The notes: generated from the sequence alone by a model not told the origin. A stretch of DNA of 64,000 nt from Tatumella punctata (GCF_039523735.1 NZ_BAAAFW010000017.1:78112-142111); one strand, 5' to 3'; positions 18,219 to 25,444 are shown, counted from the stretch's first letter. Numbers and translations: made by a program.

Positions 18219-18536
18219 CTAAGAAACGGATTGTAAAAGTTCACTGGCCAGCATAATTCCGGTATGGATTTGCTGCATATCATCCACCCGGGATTCACGC
18301 GTCAGCTGCTGAATAATCGTATAATCTATAAACCGTAACTTACATATCAACTGATTTGTCTCAGCCAGCTTAACCAATTCGGGTAAAGTAAGTTCAGCCA
18401 GTTTATTCGCCATTGACTCATCAACCCCTAAACGGAACATGGCTGAGGATTTATCCTGACTAATTAATTGCTGGGCCAGAAGTAAATATGAAAGGTTAAC
18501 ATCATAAATATGTTTCACCAGGTTAGTTGTATTCAT
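18219..18536 (-). CDS. flhD: Flagellar transcriptional activator FlhD
   Basis: Partner of FlhC in the master regulator. I choose ATG 18536 (MNTTNLVKHIYDVNLSYLLL), preceded by AGGAAAG, because it matches the E. coli start MHTSELLKHIYDINLSY; the upstream ATG at 18611 would add 25 unconserved residues. The 105-aa product keeps the helical dimer core and the HTH-like LAETNQLICKLRF segment. It ends about 11 residues earlier than E. coli FlhD, lacking the basic C-terminal tail. Confidence 0.96.
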   Translation of the reverse strand: MNTTNLVKHIYDVNLSYLLLAQQLISQDKSSAMFRLGVDESMANKLAELTLPELVKLAETNQLICKLRFIDYTIIQQLTRESRVDDMQQIHTGIMLASELLQSVS

Positions 18537-19640
18537 TTTTCTTTCCTGCTGTATAAATTGTGAACCTAAAGGCCCGGCAAGCCGTGCACTGGTTTTCCGG
18601 GGTATATTCATCCGTGAAACTTATCTTTCATGAACTTAATTACAAGATTAAATAATTAAAAAGCTTTCGTAAACAGTATAATAAACCGCAACTTCTGAGT
18701 TTAGTGAGAGAATACGAAGTTATTTTTTCCTTTTTTATGGGATTTATCTTATTAGAATTTAACCTCTGTCAGTAACGCGCACAATAACTTTCACGGTTGT
18801 TTCATCTTAATAATTGACCCAGATCATTTCGAAATTTACAGCACTCTCTTTTGAGAGTAATGAAACCCATTTATTTTTTTTATCAAAAACTGCGATCAGC
18901 CTGTTGAAACAATTAATAACAAATCCACTGCCGCGGCAATGGGGTGTGTAATGTTAAATTAAATTTCTCATTCACTTCTTACGGAAGCAAGAGATACTTA
19001 TTCTTTTACATGAATAAATATTCAAACGACAATTTGTGTTAGCAAGCAGAAGGTTATACCACCCGGCGCTAAAGATAAAACATTATTCTTAAAATAACGC
19101 CTTCCGTTGCATGACTATTTCAATAGAGAAAGTACGACGATTATTCACCTGCTAAAATCAATGCCTTTATTAAACAAAATCGATCAATTCTGAAATTAAT
19201 TATTTTAACCTGCCAGCATCAACCGGCATTGATATAAAAAATAATGGCATTACCTTGCGTACAGGTACTGTTTGTGGCAGTTACTACCGGCAGGACAGCA
19301 TATAAGATTTTTACATCACTATTCAGTGCGGTGATGAGCTATGAGTTTATCCTGTAAAGAGACACAGCCAGTTAATTTACATTGCCCGATTCTGGTTATA
19401 AATAATGCAATCTTTCGAGGGGGGTTATCAAAATACTGCGCTGTAATTTTCTGATTGTCCTCTGCAGAGGATTCATTACAGAGGATGGTTAATGCTTTAT
19501 CTGCAGTGATACTGACTTTCTGGTTCACCGATATAACGGCCAGTAATAGCCGGATTCTGTCATTATCCTGTTTTCCGGAAGACTGTCGTCTGCAACAGGA
19601 GATAATGAGACTTGAAAAACAGCATACTGCACATATCTGA
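18537..19640. other. Long AT-rich intergenic region upstream of flhDC
   Basis: About 1.1 kb lies between flhD and the divergent msrA with no supported gene. It is visibly richer in A and T than its neighbours. It holds a perfect hairpin, ACTCTC-TTTT-GAGAGT at 18843-18858, the CRP-like site at 18813-18828 and a minus-strand TATACT hexamer at 18680-18675. In E. coli the region before flhDC is a long integration point for CRP, H-NS, RcsB and others, so a similar role is likely. A 69-codon GTG-start frame at 19319-19528 lacks a ribosome-binding site and was not accepted. Confidence 0.6.
18813..18828 (-). promoter_or_regulatory. CRP-like site upstream of flhD
   Basis: ATTGACCCAGATCATT keeps the central symmetrical part of a CRP site (GA-N6-TC with AGATCA) and is centred about 284 bp upstream of the flhD start. 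flhDC in E. coli is CRP-activated from a site about 72 bp upstream of a promoter with a roughly 200-nt leader, which would fit this spacing. The outer positions match poorly. Confidence 0.35.
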
Positions 19641-19659
19641 TATAGTGATAATCATTATT
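19641..19659 (+). promoter_or_regulatory. Fur-box-like sequence upstream of msrA
   Basis: TATAGTGATAATCATTATT matches the 19-bp Fur consensus GATAATGATAATCATTATC at 16 positions, with an unbroken 13-base central match. It ends 24 bp before the msrA start, where repressor binding would cover a promoter or the initial transcribed region. Confidence 0.75.
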
Positions 19660-19683
19660 CGGCAGTAAACAGAGGAATGTACG

Positions 19684-20217
19684 ATGACAATAGAGTATGC
19701 AGTAATTGCCGGTGGCTGTTTTTGGTGTACTGAAGCGGTATTCAAAAGCATTAACGGGGTTGAATCCGTCGAAAGCGGCTATACGGGGGGGATCACGGAA
19801 AACCCAGTCTATCAGCAGGTATGTGAAGGTACTACCGGACATGCAGAAGCTATCCGGATTGGTTTTGATCCTGCGGTCGTCAGTTACGGAGATTTACTGG
19901 ATATCAGTTTTGCTACCCACGACCCTACTCAGTTAAATCGTCAGGGAAATGACATCGGGACACAGTACCGATCAGCTATTTTTCCTGACAACCCGCAGCA
20001 GGAAGCCGCAGCCAGAGAAGCCATTCAGCGTGCCGCAGCAGAACACTCTGCACCGGTGGTCACCACCATCGAACCGCTCCGGACATGGTATCCTGCCGAA
20101 GACTACCATCAGAATTACTGGGATGGTGCCGGCCAGCGCAACGGTTTTTGTCTGGCGGTAATCCCGCCAAAGTTACAGAAATTACGTAAACGCTTTGCTG
20201 AGCAGGTTAAAGACTGA
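19684..20217 (+). CDS. msrA: Peptide methionine (S)-S-oxide reductase MsrA
   Basis: MsrA repairs the S form of oxidised methionine using thioredoxin. The 177-aa protein has the catalytic motif GGCFWCTEAVF near residue 10 with the nucleophilic Cys, then YTGGITENPVYQQVC and TGHAEAIRIGFDP. The FATHDPTQLNRQGNDIGTQY signature and EDYHQNYW near the C-terminus complete the fold. It is the short form; the main enterobacterial MsrA is about 212 aa with an N-terminal extension, so this may be a second or horizontally acquired copy. A GAGGA sequence precedes the ATG. It diverges from the flhDC control region and has its own Fur-like site. Confidence 0.96.
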   Translation: MTIEYAVIAGGCFWCTEAVFKSINGVESVESGYTGGITENPVYQQVCEGTTGHAEAIRIGFDPAVVSYGDLLDISFATHDPTQLNRQGNDIGTQYRSAIFPDNPQQEAAAREAIQRAAAEHSAPVVTTIEPLRTWYPAEDYHQNYWDGAGQRNGFCLAVIPPKLQKLRKRFAEQVKD

Positions 20218-20317
20218 GGTTACTGACCGTCCGCTGAATAAAATACCATCATCTTGCGGTCAATTGCATCAACAAGCTCAGTAGTTAAGCGAATAAAACA
20301 AAAGAATAAAAAAAATC

Positions 20318-20346
20318 TTGACCGTTTGCGGCCGACTCCCTATAGT
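20318..20346 (+). promoter_or_regulatory. Sigma-70 promoter of tRNA-Ser
   Basis: TTGACC (20318-20323), a 17-bp spacer and TATAGT (20341-20346) precede the tRNA by 41 bp. The GC-rich discriminator after the -10 (ACCGCCCC) is typical of stable-RNA promoters under stringent control. Confidence 0.85.
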
Positions 20347-20387
20347 ACCGCCCCGTTAGCCGCTACAGCGGTCGACAGAAAAAATGT

Positions 20388-20475
20388 GGTGAGGTGTCCG
20401 AGTGGCTGAAGGAGCACGCCTGGAAAGTGTGTATACGGCAACGTATCGAGGGTTCGAATCCCTCCCTCACCGCCA
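20388..20475 (+). tRNA. tRNA-Ser (anticodon GGA)
   Basis: The 88-nt sequence folds as a class II tRNA. The acceptor stem is GGTGAGG/CCTCACC, the anticodon loop CTGGAAA carries GGA, and there is a long variable arm (GTATACGGCAACGTATC region). The T arm contains GGTTCGAATCC, and the 3' end GCCA is encoded. It is almost identical to the E. coli tRNA-Ser(GGA) genes as remembered. It reads UCC and UCU serine codons. Its last 18 nt recur three times in the downstream 173-bp repeats. Confidence 0.98.
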
Positions 20476-20489
20476 TTATTTATTAAGAG

Positions 20490-20517
20490 AGCCTGAACGA
20501 AAGTTCAGGCTTTTTTA
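20490..20517 (+). terminator. Intrinsic terminator of tRNA-Ser
   Basis: AGCCTGAA pairs with TTCAGGCT around CGAAAG and is followed by T6. It starts 15 nt after the CCA end. Identical copies lie at 20663-20690, 20836-20863 and 21009-21036, one per repeat unit, so several terminators in series follow the tRNA. Confidence 0.93.
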
Positions 20518-20540
20518 TCGCTTTCAGCGAGCACCGGCCC

Positions 20541-20648
20541 GGGAGGGTGAGAACCCTCGCAGGGTTCGACAACACGCTGTGTTGTATGGCCGCAGGCCAC
20601 CCGCAGGGCGTGCTGCAACGCAGCACGTATATCCCTCCCTCACCGCCA
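20541..20648 (+). other. tRNA-like hairpin module of repeat unit 1
   Basis: The module opens with GGGAGGGTGAG and closes with ATCCCTCCCTCACCGCCA. Either GGGAGGG with CCCTCCC (7 bp) or GGTGAG with CTCACC (6 bp, the tRNA acceptor pairs) can close it. Inside are four perfect hairpins: 20551-20567 (GAACCCT/AGGGTTC), 20570-20584 (CAACAC/GTGTTG), 20588-20598 (GGCC/GGCC) and 20609-20627 (CGTGCTGC/GCAGCACG). The T-loop motif GGGTTCGA is present at 20562-20569, separated from the tRNA 3' end by a 61-nt insert. Copies recur 173 and 346 bp downstream. Whether it is transcribed is unknown. Confidence 0.5.
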
Positions 20649-21061
20649 TCATTTATTAAGAGAGCCTGAACGAAAGTTCAGGCTTTTTTATTGCTTTCAG
20701 CGAGCACCGGCCCGGGAGGGTGAGAACCCTCGCAGGGTTCGACAACACAGCCTGTTGTATGGCCGCAGGCCACCCGCAGGGCGTGCTGCAACGCAGCACG
20801 TATATCCCTCCCTCACCGCCATTATTTATTAAGAGAGCCTGAACGAAAGTTCAGGCTTTTTTATCGCTTTCAGCGAGCACCGGCCCGGGAGGGTGAGAAC
20901 CCTCGCAGGGTTCGACAACACAGCCTGTTGTATGGCCGCAGGCCACCCGCAGGGCGTGCTGCAACGCAGCACGTATATCCCTCCCTCACCGCCATTATTT
21001 ATTAAGAGAGCCTGAACGAAAGTTCAGGCTTTTTTATCGCTTTCAGCGAGCACCGGCCCGG

Positions 21062-21062
21062 N
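21062..21062. other. Ambiguous base (n) at the repeat boundary
   Basis: The only undetermined base in the window falls exactly where the fourth repeat unit breaks off (CCGGCCCGGnGCATG). This suggests an unresolved or joined assembly edge, so the true number of 173-bp units and the sequence linking to the next gene may be wrong. Confidence 0.9.
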
Positions 21063-21088
21063 GCATGCTGGCAGTAGAAGGATCAGGT

Positions 21089-22018
21089 TCAAAAGCAAAG
21101 CCGGACCAGCTCGGCTTCACTCAGGCCGGTTGTGGTAATGATAATGTCTCGGGTAACACCATTACGCAGCATATTACGGGCAATTTTCAGGGTCGCTTCA
21201 CGTTCACCTTTCTCAATACCTTTCTCAATACCTTTCTCAATACCTTTCTCAATACCTTTCTGTTCAAGCTGTTGTGCGATAGTCATCAGTGGATCTCCGT
21301 ATTGAGGCACCCGTTGTGCCAGTTCACGTACTAAGACTTCGGCATCTGATGTTTCACCTGCCTGTAAAATATAGTGTATCAGCCATATCACCCGTGATGA
21401 AGACAGGTCTCCGGCCAGTAAGATGGGGGCCAGCCGGTCTACCAGTTCAGCCAGATCGCGCTGCTGAATATGTTTTTGCAACAGAGTCAGAGCAGCCAGA
21501 CTGCGGTGCCCCGCGATTTCCTCATCGGGGATAATACTGACATCGACCAGCGGAAAAGCACGATTATAAATTTTGCCAGCCAGTTCAGGATCGTCAAACT
21601 CATCAAACCAGTGGGTAGAATATGGATATGGACTGCGATTACCTGTATAGAACAGTACCGGTATCACTAGCGGTAATTTCTTATAACCAGCGTCCAGATG
21701 GCGCTGCATGGCAGCAACCCCATAGCGGAGCAGACGAAATGCCATATGTTTATCAGGAGCTGACTGATGTTCGACCAGTATATAAATGTATCCGTCAGAG
21801 GAAGACGTTTTCAGGCTATAGAGCACATCGCTGAAATATTGTCGCAAGTCATCTTCAATAAAAGAACCGGACTCCAGTTTCAGTGTACGAAGATCGCAGA
21901 GAGCAAGCAAATCAGCCGGCAGGTGGAGTTCTATAAAATCGCGGGCAATATCAGGCTGTGTCATAAACTGACGGAATGTCGCATCGTGAGGTGTCGGGGT
22001 ACGAGCCTTCTTTATCAT
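21089..22018 (-). CDS. Rpn-family recombination-promoting nuclease / PD-(D/E)XK putative transposase
   Basis: A 309-aa product is obtained with ATG 22018 (MIKKARTPTPHDATFRQFMT), matching the usual start of RpnA-type proteins. An ATG at 22048 gives 319 aa without a ribosome-binding site. The family are DNA endonucleases that promote RecA-independent recombination and sit in mobile-type contexts. Visible features are TPHDATFRQF, the nuclease-fold region ESGSFIEDDLRQYFSDVLYS followed by GYIYILVEHQS (likely catalytic D and E-x-Q), and KHMAFRLLRYGVAAMQRHL. A C-terminal region with the repeat GIEKGIEKGIEKGIEKGE follows. It lies next to the tRNA repeat array. Confidence 0.9.
   Translation of the reverse strand: MIKKARTPTPHDATFRQFMTQPDIARDFIELHLPADLLALCDLRTLKLESGSFIEDDLRQYFSDVLYSLKTSSSDGYIYILVEHQSAPDKHMAFRLLRYGVAAMQRHLDAGYKKLPLVIPVLFYTGNRSPYPYSTHWFDEFDDPELAGKIYNRAFPLVDVSIIPDEEIAGHRSLAALTLLQKHIQQRDLAELVDRLAPILLAGDLSSSRVIWLIHYILQAGETSDAEVLVRELAQRVPQYGDPLMTIAQQLEQKGIEKGIEKGIEKGIEKGEREATLKIARNMLRNGVTRDIIITTTGLSEAELVRLCF
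21208..21255 (-). repeat. 12-bp tandem repeat inside the Rpn-family gene (4 units)
   Basis: CTTTCTCAATAC (plus strand) is repeated four times without error and encodes (GIEK)4 near the C-terminus. The 12-bp unit preserves frame, so copy-number changes would lengthen or shorten a charged linker without disrupting the protein. Confidence 0.93.
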
Positions 22019-22320
22019 GGCACTTGCTCTGAAAAATGACCTGTACATGCTATCACAGTGGTGAAAACGCAGATATTAGCAGCCGGAGGGATGACGATTA
22101 TTTACACCATGGTGCGTATTACCTTAATAAAATCAGTGAGTTATTGAAGAATGGCGAGACAGCGATAAATAAAGTATTTTAGCTTTTCCATCAGCGATTG
22201 GATCCGGGCTTTCTTCTGGTTGATTTTTCTGCGTAAATTAAAGGTATCATCCGTAAAATTCGATAAGACATTTACGGAAAGGACAACAGGATAAGAGCAG
22301 CTCTGCCGTCCTCGGTTTTA
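22019..22320. other. Intergenic region between the Rpn gene and the cupin gene
   Basis: About 300 bp, AT-rich in its middle. I see no open frame with a ribosome-binding site, no RNA gene and no strong hairpin. It should hold the promoter of the Rpn-family gene, which reads leftward. Confidence 0.5.
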
Positions 22321-22722
22321 TCACGCTATAGCGTACTGCTCATCAGTGACTTTCTCCATCCATTCAACAACGCTACCGTTTTCAGCCTCGGCAATCGCAA
22401 TATGCGTCATACTGTTTTGCGGGCTGGCCCCATGCCAGTGTTTAACACCCGCCGGAATCCATACAATATCTCCGGGACGGAGTTTTTGCAGCGGCCGCTC
22501 CCACTCACAGACAAAACCAGTACCAGCAGTGATAATCAGTGTCTGTCCCAAAGGATGAGTATGCCATGCAGTACGGGCTGACGGTTCAAAGGTAACAGTC
22601 GCTCCGCTCACCGTCGCTGGCCCGGAGCCACAGAATGGGGCATCAATACGAACGGTTCCGGTAAAATATTCATCAGGGCCTTTCGCTGACGGCTTATCGC
22701 CGCTTTGTAATACGGTAATCAT
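22321..22722 (-). CDS. Cupin-domain protein (mandelonitrile lyase-like)
   Basis: This 133-aa single-domain cupin has the two motifs that bind the metal: HTHPLGQTLIITAGTGFV near residue 54 (two His, then Gln in place of the usual Glu) and PGDIVWIPAGVKHWHGA near 83 (the third His). The pattern AWHTHPLGQTL and the C-terminal MTHIAIAE resemble the cupins described as (R)-mandelonitrile lyase-like, often found near carboxymuconolactone decarboxylases or short-chain dehydrogenases. AGGAGA precedes ATG 22722. The substrate is unknown. A BudC-like dehydrogenase lies upstream on the same strand with a terminator-like hairpin between. Confidence 0.85.
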   Translation of the reverse strand: MITVLQSGDKPSAKGPDEYFTGTVRIDAPFCGSGPATVSGATVTFEPSARTAWHTHPLGQTLIITAGTGFVCEWERPLQKLRPGDIVWIPAGVKHWHGASPQNSMTHIAIAEAENGSVVEWMEKVTDEQYAIA

Positions 22723-22891
22723 AATATTCTCCTGATCAGAAAGTCTGCGTAGACCAGTCTATCGCTCCGGCGGAATACTGATAAGAGAGTCAATTCAGAA
22801 TAGGCATGTGAGCAGAATTCAATAATAGGCAGTTTACCCGCAACTGAACGGTGGCTGACTGAAGGAAGGTTAACCGGAACAAACACCATCA

Positions 22892-22918
22892 CCCCGCCAG
22901 GTTAATAACCTGTCGGGG
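22892..22918 (-). terminator. Hairpin after the budC-like gene
   Basis: On the minus strand CCCCGACAGGTTA and TAACCTGGCGGGG (one mismatch) form a long stem 26 bp after the dehydrogenase stop. No strong T run follows, so it may terminate or protect the 3' end. Confidence 0.55.
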
Positions 22919-22943
22919 AAATAACTATTAATTAGCAGGGAAA

Positions 22944-23741
22944 TCAGTTAAATGTCATACCACCATCGATAATTAATGCCTGCCCGGTCATATAGTCCGA
23001 GTCAGAGCCGGCAAGATAGGACACACAAGCTGCAACATCTTCTGGTTCAGAAATACGGCCCAAAGTAACATTTTTCGCCCACTGTTCCAGCCCCCATTCC
23101 AGTGACTGACCATTCTCTTCAGCCACTTTTTTGGCGATACCTTCCATCATCGGCGTACGAACAATACCGGGGCAATAAGCATTTACTGTTACACCAAATT
23201 TAGCCAAATCTTTTGCCGCCGTCTGGGTGATACCGCGCACCGCGAACTTAGTAGCACCATACACAGCAAGATCAGGATTACCGACCTGACCCGCCTGTGA
23301 AGATGCATTAATGATTTTACCAATCACATCTCCGGTTTTTGCGGGCGTTCTTTTCCTGAAATGTTTCAGCGCTGCCTGGGTACCCCAGTAGACACCACCG
23401 ACATTCACGTCAAAGACTTTATGATATATTTCAGGTGTGATGTCTTCAATCGGTGTGGTCGGACCCAGTCCGGCATTATTTACGATCACATCAAGACGGC
23501 CGAATTTCTCAGCGACCTTATCAACCGCAGCAAAAACCTGTTCGCGATTAGCTACATCCACTACCACAGCAAGTGCTTCTCCGCCTGCACGGGTAATCAG
23601 ATCAACAGTTTCACGGGCAGATTCTCCGTTAAAGTCCAGACTGCCGATACTGAAACCATCTCTGGCCAGTCGCAGTGCCACCGCCCTGCCAATACCCTGA
23701 CCTGCACCTGTGACCACTGCAACTTTTTTTTCTGCACTCAT
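22944..23741 (-). CDS. budC: Short-chain dehydrogenase, BudC-type (diacetyl/acetoin reductase, 2,3-butanediol dehydrogenase)
   Basis: The 265-aa NAD(H)-dependent classical SDR shows the cofactor motif TGAGQGIGRAVALRLARDGF near residue 11, NNAGLGPTTPIEDIT near 88 and the catalytic Ser in NASSQAG. The YGATK pair (Tyr-x-x-x-Lys) lies near residue 160, and the end is DSDYMTGQALIIDGGM. Overall it closely follows Klebsiella BudC, which interconverts acetoin and 2,3-butanediol, so I favour that role. No budA or budB lies beside it, and SDR substrate specificity is hard to read from sequence. AAGGAAA precedes the ATG. A CRP/FNR-like site lies about 110 bp upstream. Confidence 0.8.
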   Translation of the reverse strand: MSAEKKVAVVTGAGQGIGRAVALRLARDGFSIGSLDFNGESARETVDLITRAGGEALAVVVDVANREQVFAAVDKVAEKFGRLDVIVNNAGLGPTTPIEDITPEIYHKVFDVNVGGVYWGTQAALKHFRKRTPAKTGDVIGKIINASSQAGQVGNPDLAVYGATKFAVRGITQTAAKDLAKFGVTVNAYCPGIVRTPMMEGIAKKVAEENGQSLEWGLEQWAKNVTLGRISEPEDVAACVSYLAGSDSDYMTGQALIIDGGMTFN

Positions 23742-24130
23742 GGTTATTTCCTTTTGAAATCACATAAATTTATCTGTTGTATAAACGGTGATAATTACCG
23801 GCGTATGAACTTGTTGTGATAATCCTAAGGTACCCCCCTGAGAGCAGATTAGAGTGATCCAGATCAAACTTTTAAATTATTTGTCAGGCTGGTTAATGAT
23901 TAATAGCATTAATTACTTAATTACCCGCCTTACAAAAATCTGTTACTACAAAGAGTTATCCAGCTCCTGCCACCTGGCTGATAATGTCTTTCTCTGTATC
24001 ATTATTGCCAGTGTCCGCCGGCAAACCTCCCCCCTGTAGAGTTACCTCTTGCGGTATTCCATCAGCCCTAATAGTACCGGGCAAAACACCCGGGATTATT
24101 AATAATAAATATTGAACAAAAGAGGGTGTT
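23742..24130. other. Intergenic region upstream of the budC-like gene
   Basis: Nearly 390 bp separates the dehydrogenase start from the end of the alpha/beta hydrolase gene. It contains the CRP/FNR-like palindrome at 23853-23868. A 61-codon plus-strand frame at 23854-24039 begins inside that palindrome and has no ribosome-binding site, so I do not accept it as a gene. Confidence 0.5.
23853..23868 (-). promoter_or_regulatory. CRP/FNR-like palindrome upstream of the budC-like gene
   Basis: AGTGATCCAGATCAAA matches the CRP core TGTGATCTAGATCACA at 13 of 16 positions. It also matches the FNR box TTGAT-N4-ATCAA at 9 of 10. Its centre is about 119 bp upstream of the start. Either regulator would make sense for a fermentative dehydrogenase. 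Confidence 0.5.
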
Positions 24131-25045
24131 TTACTGTTTGTTTCGCCACGCCTGTAACCAGTGTTGATAATGCAGCGGCCAGCGGACAGTGGGTGTACCT
24201 GGCCTGCCCATTGCAAAACCATGGCCGCCGCGGGAATAACGGAACAGTTCAACAGGGACGTGATTACGCTGACAGGCAGCCTGCATAATTAAGGTATTTT
24301 GCGGGTCGGAGACAGGATCATCCGAGGCCTGAACCAGCAAAAAAGGCGGTGATTGCGGGGTGACAAAAGTCGGAACTGATAATTGCGCTTGCTGGCGGGG
24401 TGTTGCCTCGCGACCGGCCAGCACGTTATAGGTTGATGTATGATTGTAAGGTGACTGCAAGGTGATCACCGGGTAAATCAATGCGGCCCGGTCAGCCCTT
24501 GCTGGCAGGCTGTCAATACTGTCTTGTGGCGGATAGCCGTCAAAATGACTGCGTGTTGCAGCCATTCCCATCAGATGGCCTCCGGCCGAGAAACCCAGTA
24601 CACTGACATGTTCCTCCCGTGCCCTGATTATCCTTAAGGCACGCTGTGCATCCTGTAATGCCACCAGGTTACCATCATTCCAGCCTTCAGCCGGCAGACG
24701 ATAGCTCAATATGTAAGCCGTAAATCCCCGTTGATTTAGCCACCGGGCCGCGGGTAACGCTTCCTTTGCTGTTTCAATTCGTTTATATCCGCCACCGGCG
24801 GCAACCAATACCCCATAACCCTCAGTCCGTGGCGGTGTATAAACAGTCAGCAAGGGGCGGACGATATTGCTTTGTGCACCACTGCGCGATACCCGGAGTC
24901 CCCCGTCAGGGCCCCCGCCTCCCGGTGGTGTTCCCGGCCACAATGGAATAATCTGTGCAGGGCGGTTCCCGGCCGACAAACTACCGCGGGCCCGGCTGAG
25001 CAGTAGTCCGCCTGCCACACATTCCAAAAAACGACGACGGTCCAT
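24131..25045 (-). CDS. Tat-exported alpha/beta hydrolase (esterase/xylanase-like)
   Basis: The 304-aa protein from ATG 25045 begins MDRRRFLECVAGGLLL, a twin-arginine-type signal, so it is probably folded before export to the periplasm. GGAG lies five bases upstream; an alternative GTG at 25051 adds two residues. The hydrolase fold shows GVLVAAGGGYKRI (oxyanion region, HGGG-like), the nucleophile elbow GFSAGGHLMG near residue 150, an acidic VQASDDPV segment and a late His in SRGGHGFAMG. The pattern resembles BD-FAE/endo-1,4-beta-xylanase-related esterases of the dienelactone hydrolase superfamily. The natural substrate is not evident. Confidence 0.85.
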   Translation of the reverse strand: MDRRRFLECVAGGLLLSRARGSLSAGNRPAQIIPLWPGTPPGGGGPDGGLRVSRSGAQSNIVRPLLTVYTPPRTEGYGVLVAAGGGYKRIETAKEALPAARWLNQRGFTAYILSYRLPAEGWNDGNLVALQDAQRALRIIRAREEHVSVLGFSAGGHLMGMAATRSHFDGYPPQDSIDSLPARADRAALIYPVITLQSPYNHTSTYNVLAGREATPRQQAQLSVPTFVTPQSPPFLLVQASDDPVSDPQNTLIMQAACQRNHVPVELFRYSRGGHGFAMGRPGTPTVRWPLHYQHWLQAWRNKQ

Positions 25046-25444
25046 AACCACTCCGTTTGATCAACGCTGCGGTTATCACAGCATAACAATGCGCAGGAAA
25101 TGTGAATAAAGTATCCGCAGATATTTCAGCATGATGGTTATTCGGACAGCATAACAGACAGATCCGGAACAGATGCAGGCACCGGTTCCGCTGTATCGCC
25201 CGGTGATCCCGGAGACAGCAAAACATGACCTGAAACAGGGCGAACGGCCTGCTGTTTGTTATTGCGATCGGTTCAGGAGTTATCGCCGGAATGTCATTTT
25301 TCTGTTATCTGAAAGAGCCAGGAACACAGCGTTTTCGACAGAGAAAAACATCCCTTAGCGGCAGGATAACTTCTCCCGCGGGCCCGGCTTGCTGCCGGGC
25401 ACCACGGGCCGGGGTTTATGATAGTTATCCACCGGCAAATATCA
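25046..25444. other. Intergenic region between the hydrolase and Rz genes
   Basis: About 400 bp with no supported gene. A perfect GCCCGGC/GCCGGGC stem (25382-25400) lies about 45 bp beyond the Rz stop and could end that transcript, although no T run follows. The rest shows no RNA gene or repeat that I can see. Confidence 0.45.

Larger units (their letters stand above)
20476..21061 (+). repeat. 173-bp tandem repeat array distal to tRNA-Ser (about 3.4 units)
   Basis: Units run 20476-20648, 20649-20821 and 20822-20994, followed by a partial unit 20995-21061. The period is exactly 173 bp, measured from the three CACCGCCA ends at 20648, 20821 and 20994. Each full unit has an intrinsic terminator (AGCCTGAA/TTCAGGCT then T6), a spacer, a hairpin-rich module and, at its end, the 18 nt ATCCCTCCCTCACCGCCA identical to the tRNA 3' end. 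Unit 1 differs from units 2 and 3 at a few places, notably CACGCTG against CACAGCC in one hairpin. The layout closely parallels the E. coli tyrT locus, where about 3.1 units of 178 bp each carry 19 bp of the tRNA-Tyr 3' end. Confidence 0.9.

Noticed and set aside
19319..19528. 69-codon minus-strand frame between flhDC and msrA
   Set aside because: GTG start without ribosome-binding sequence, no recognisable family, and it lies in AT-rich control DNA between two divergent genes.
20402..20659. 85-codon frame running through tRNA-Ser and the first repeat unit
   Set aside because: It is the tRNA gene and repeat read in frame by chance; no ribosome-binding site.
20476..21061. CRISPR array reading of the 173-bp repeats
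   Set aside because: Units are contiguous with no unique spacers, repeats are far too long, and no cas genes are present.
23854..24039. 61-codon plus-strand frame upstream of the budC-like gene
   Set aside because: Starts inside a CRP/FNR-like palindrome with no ribosome-binding site and has low-complexity composition.
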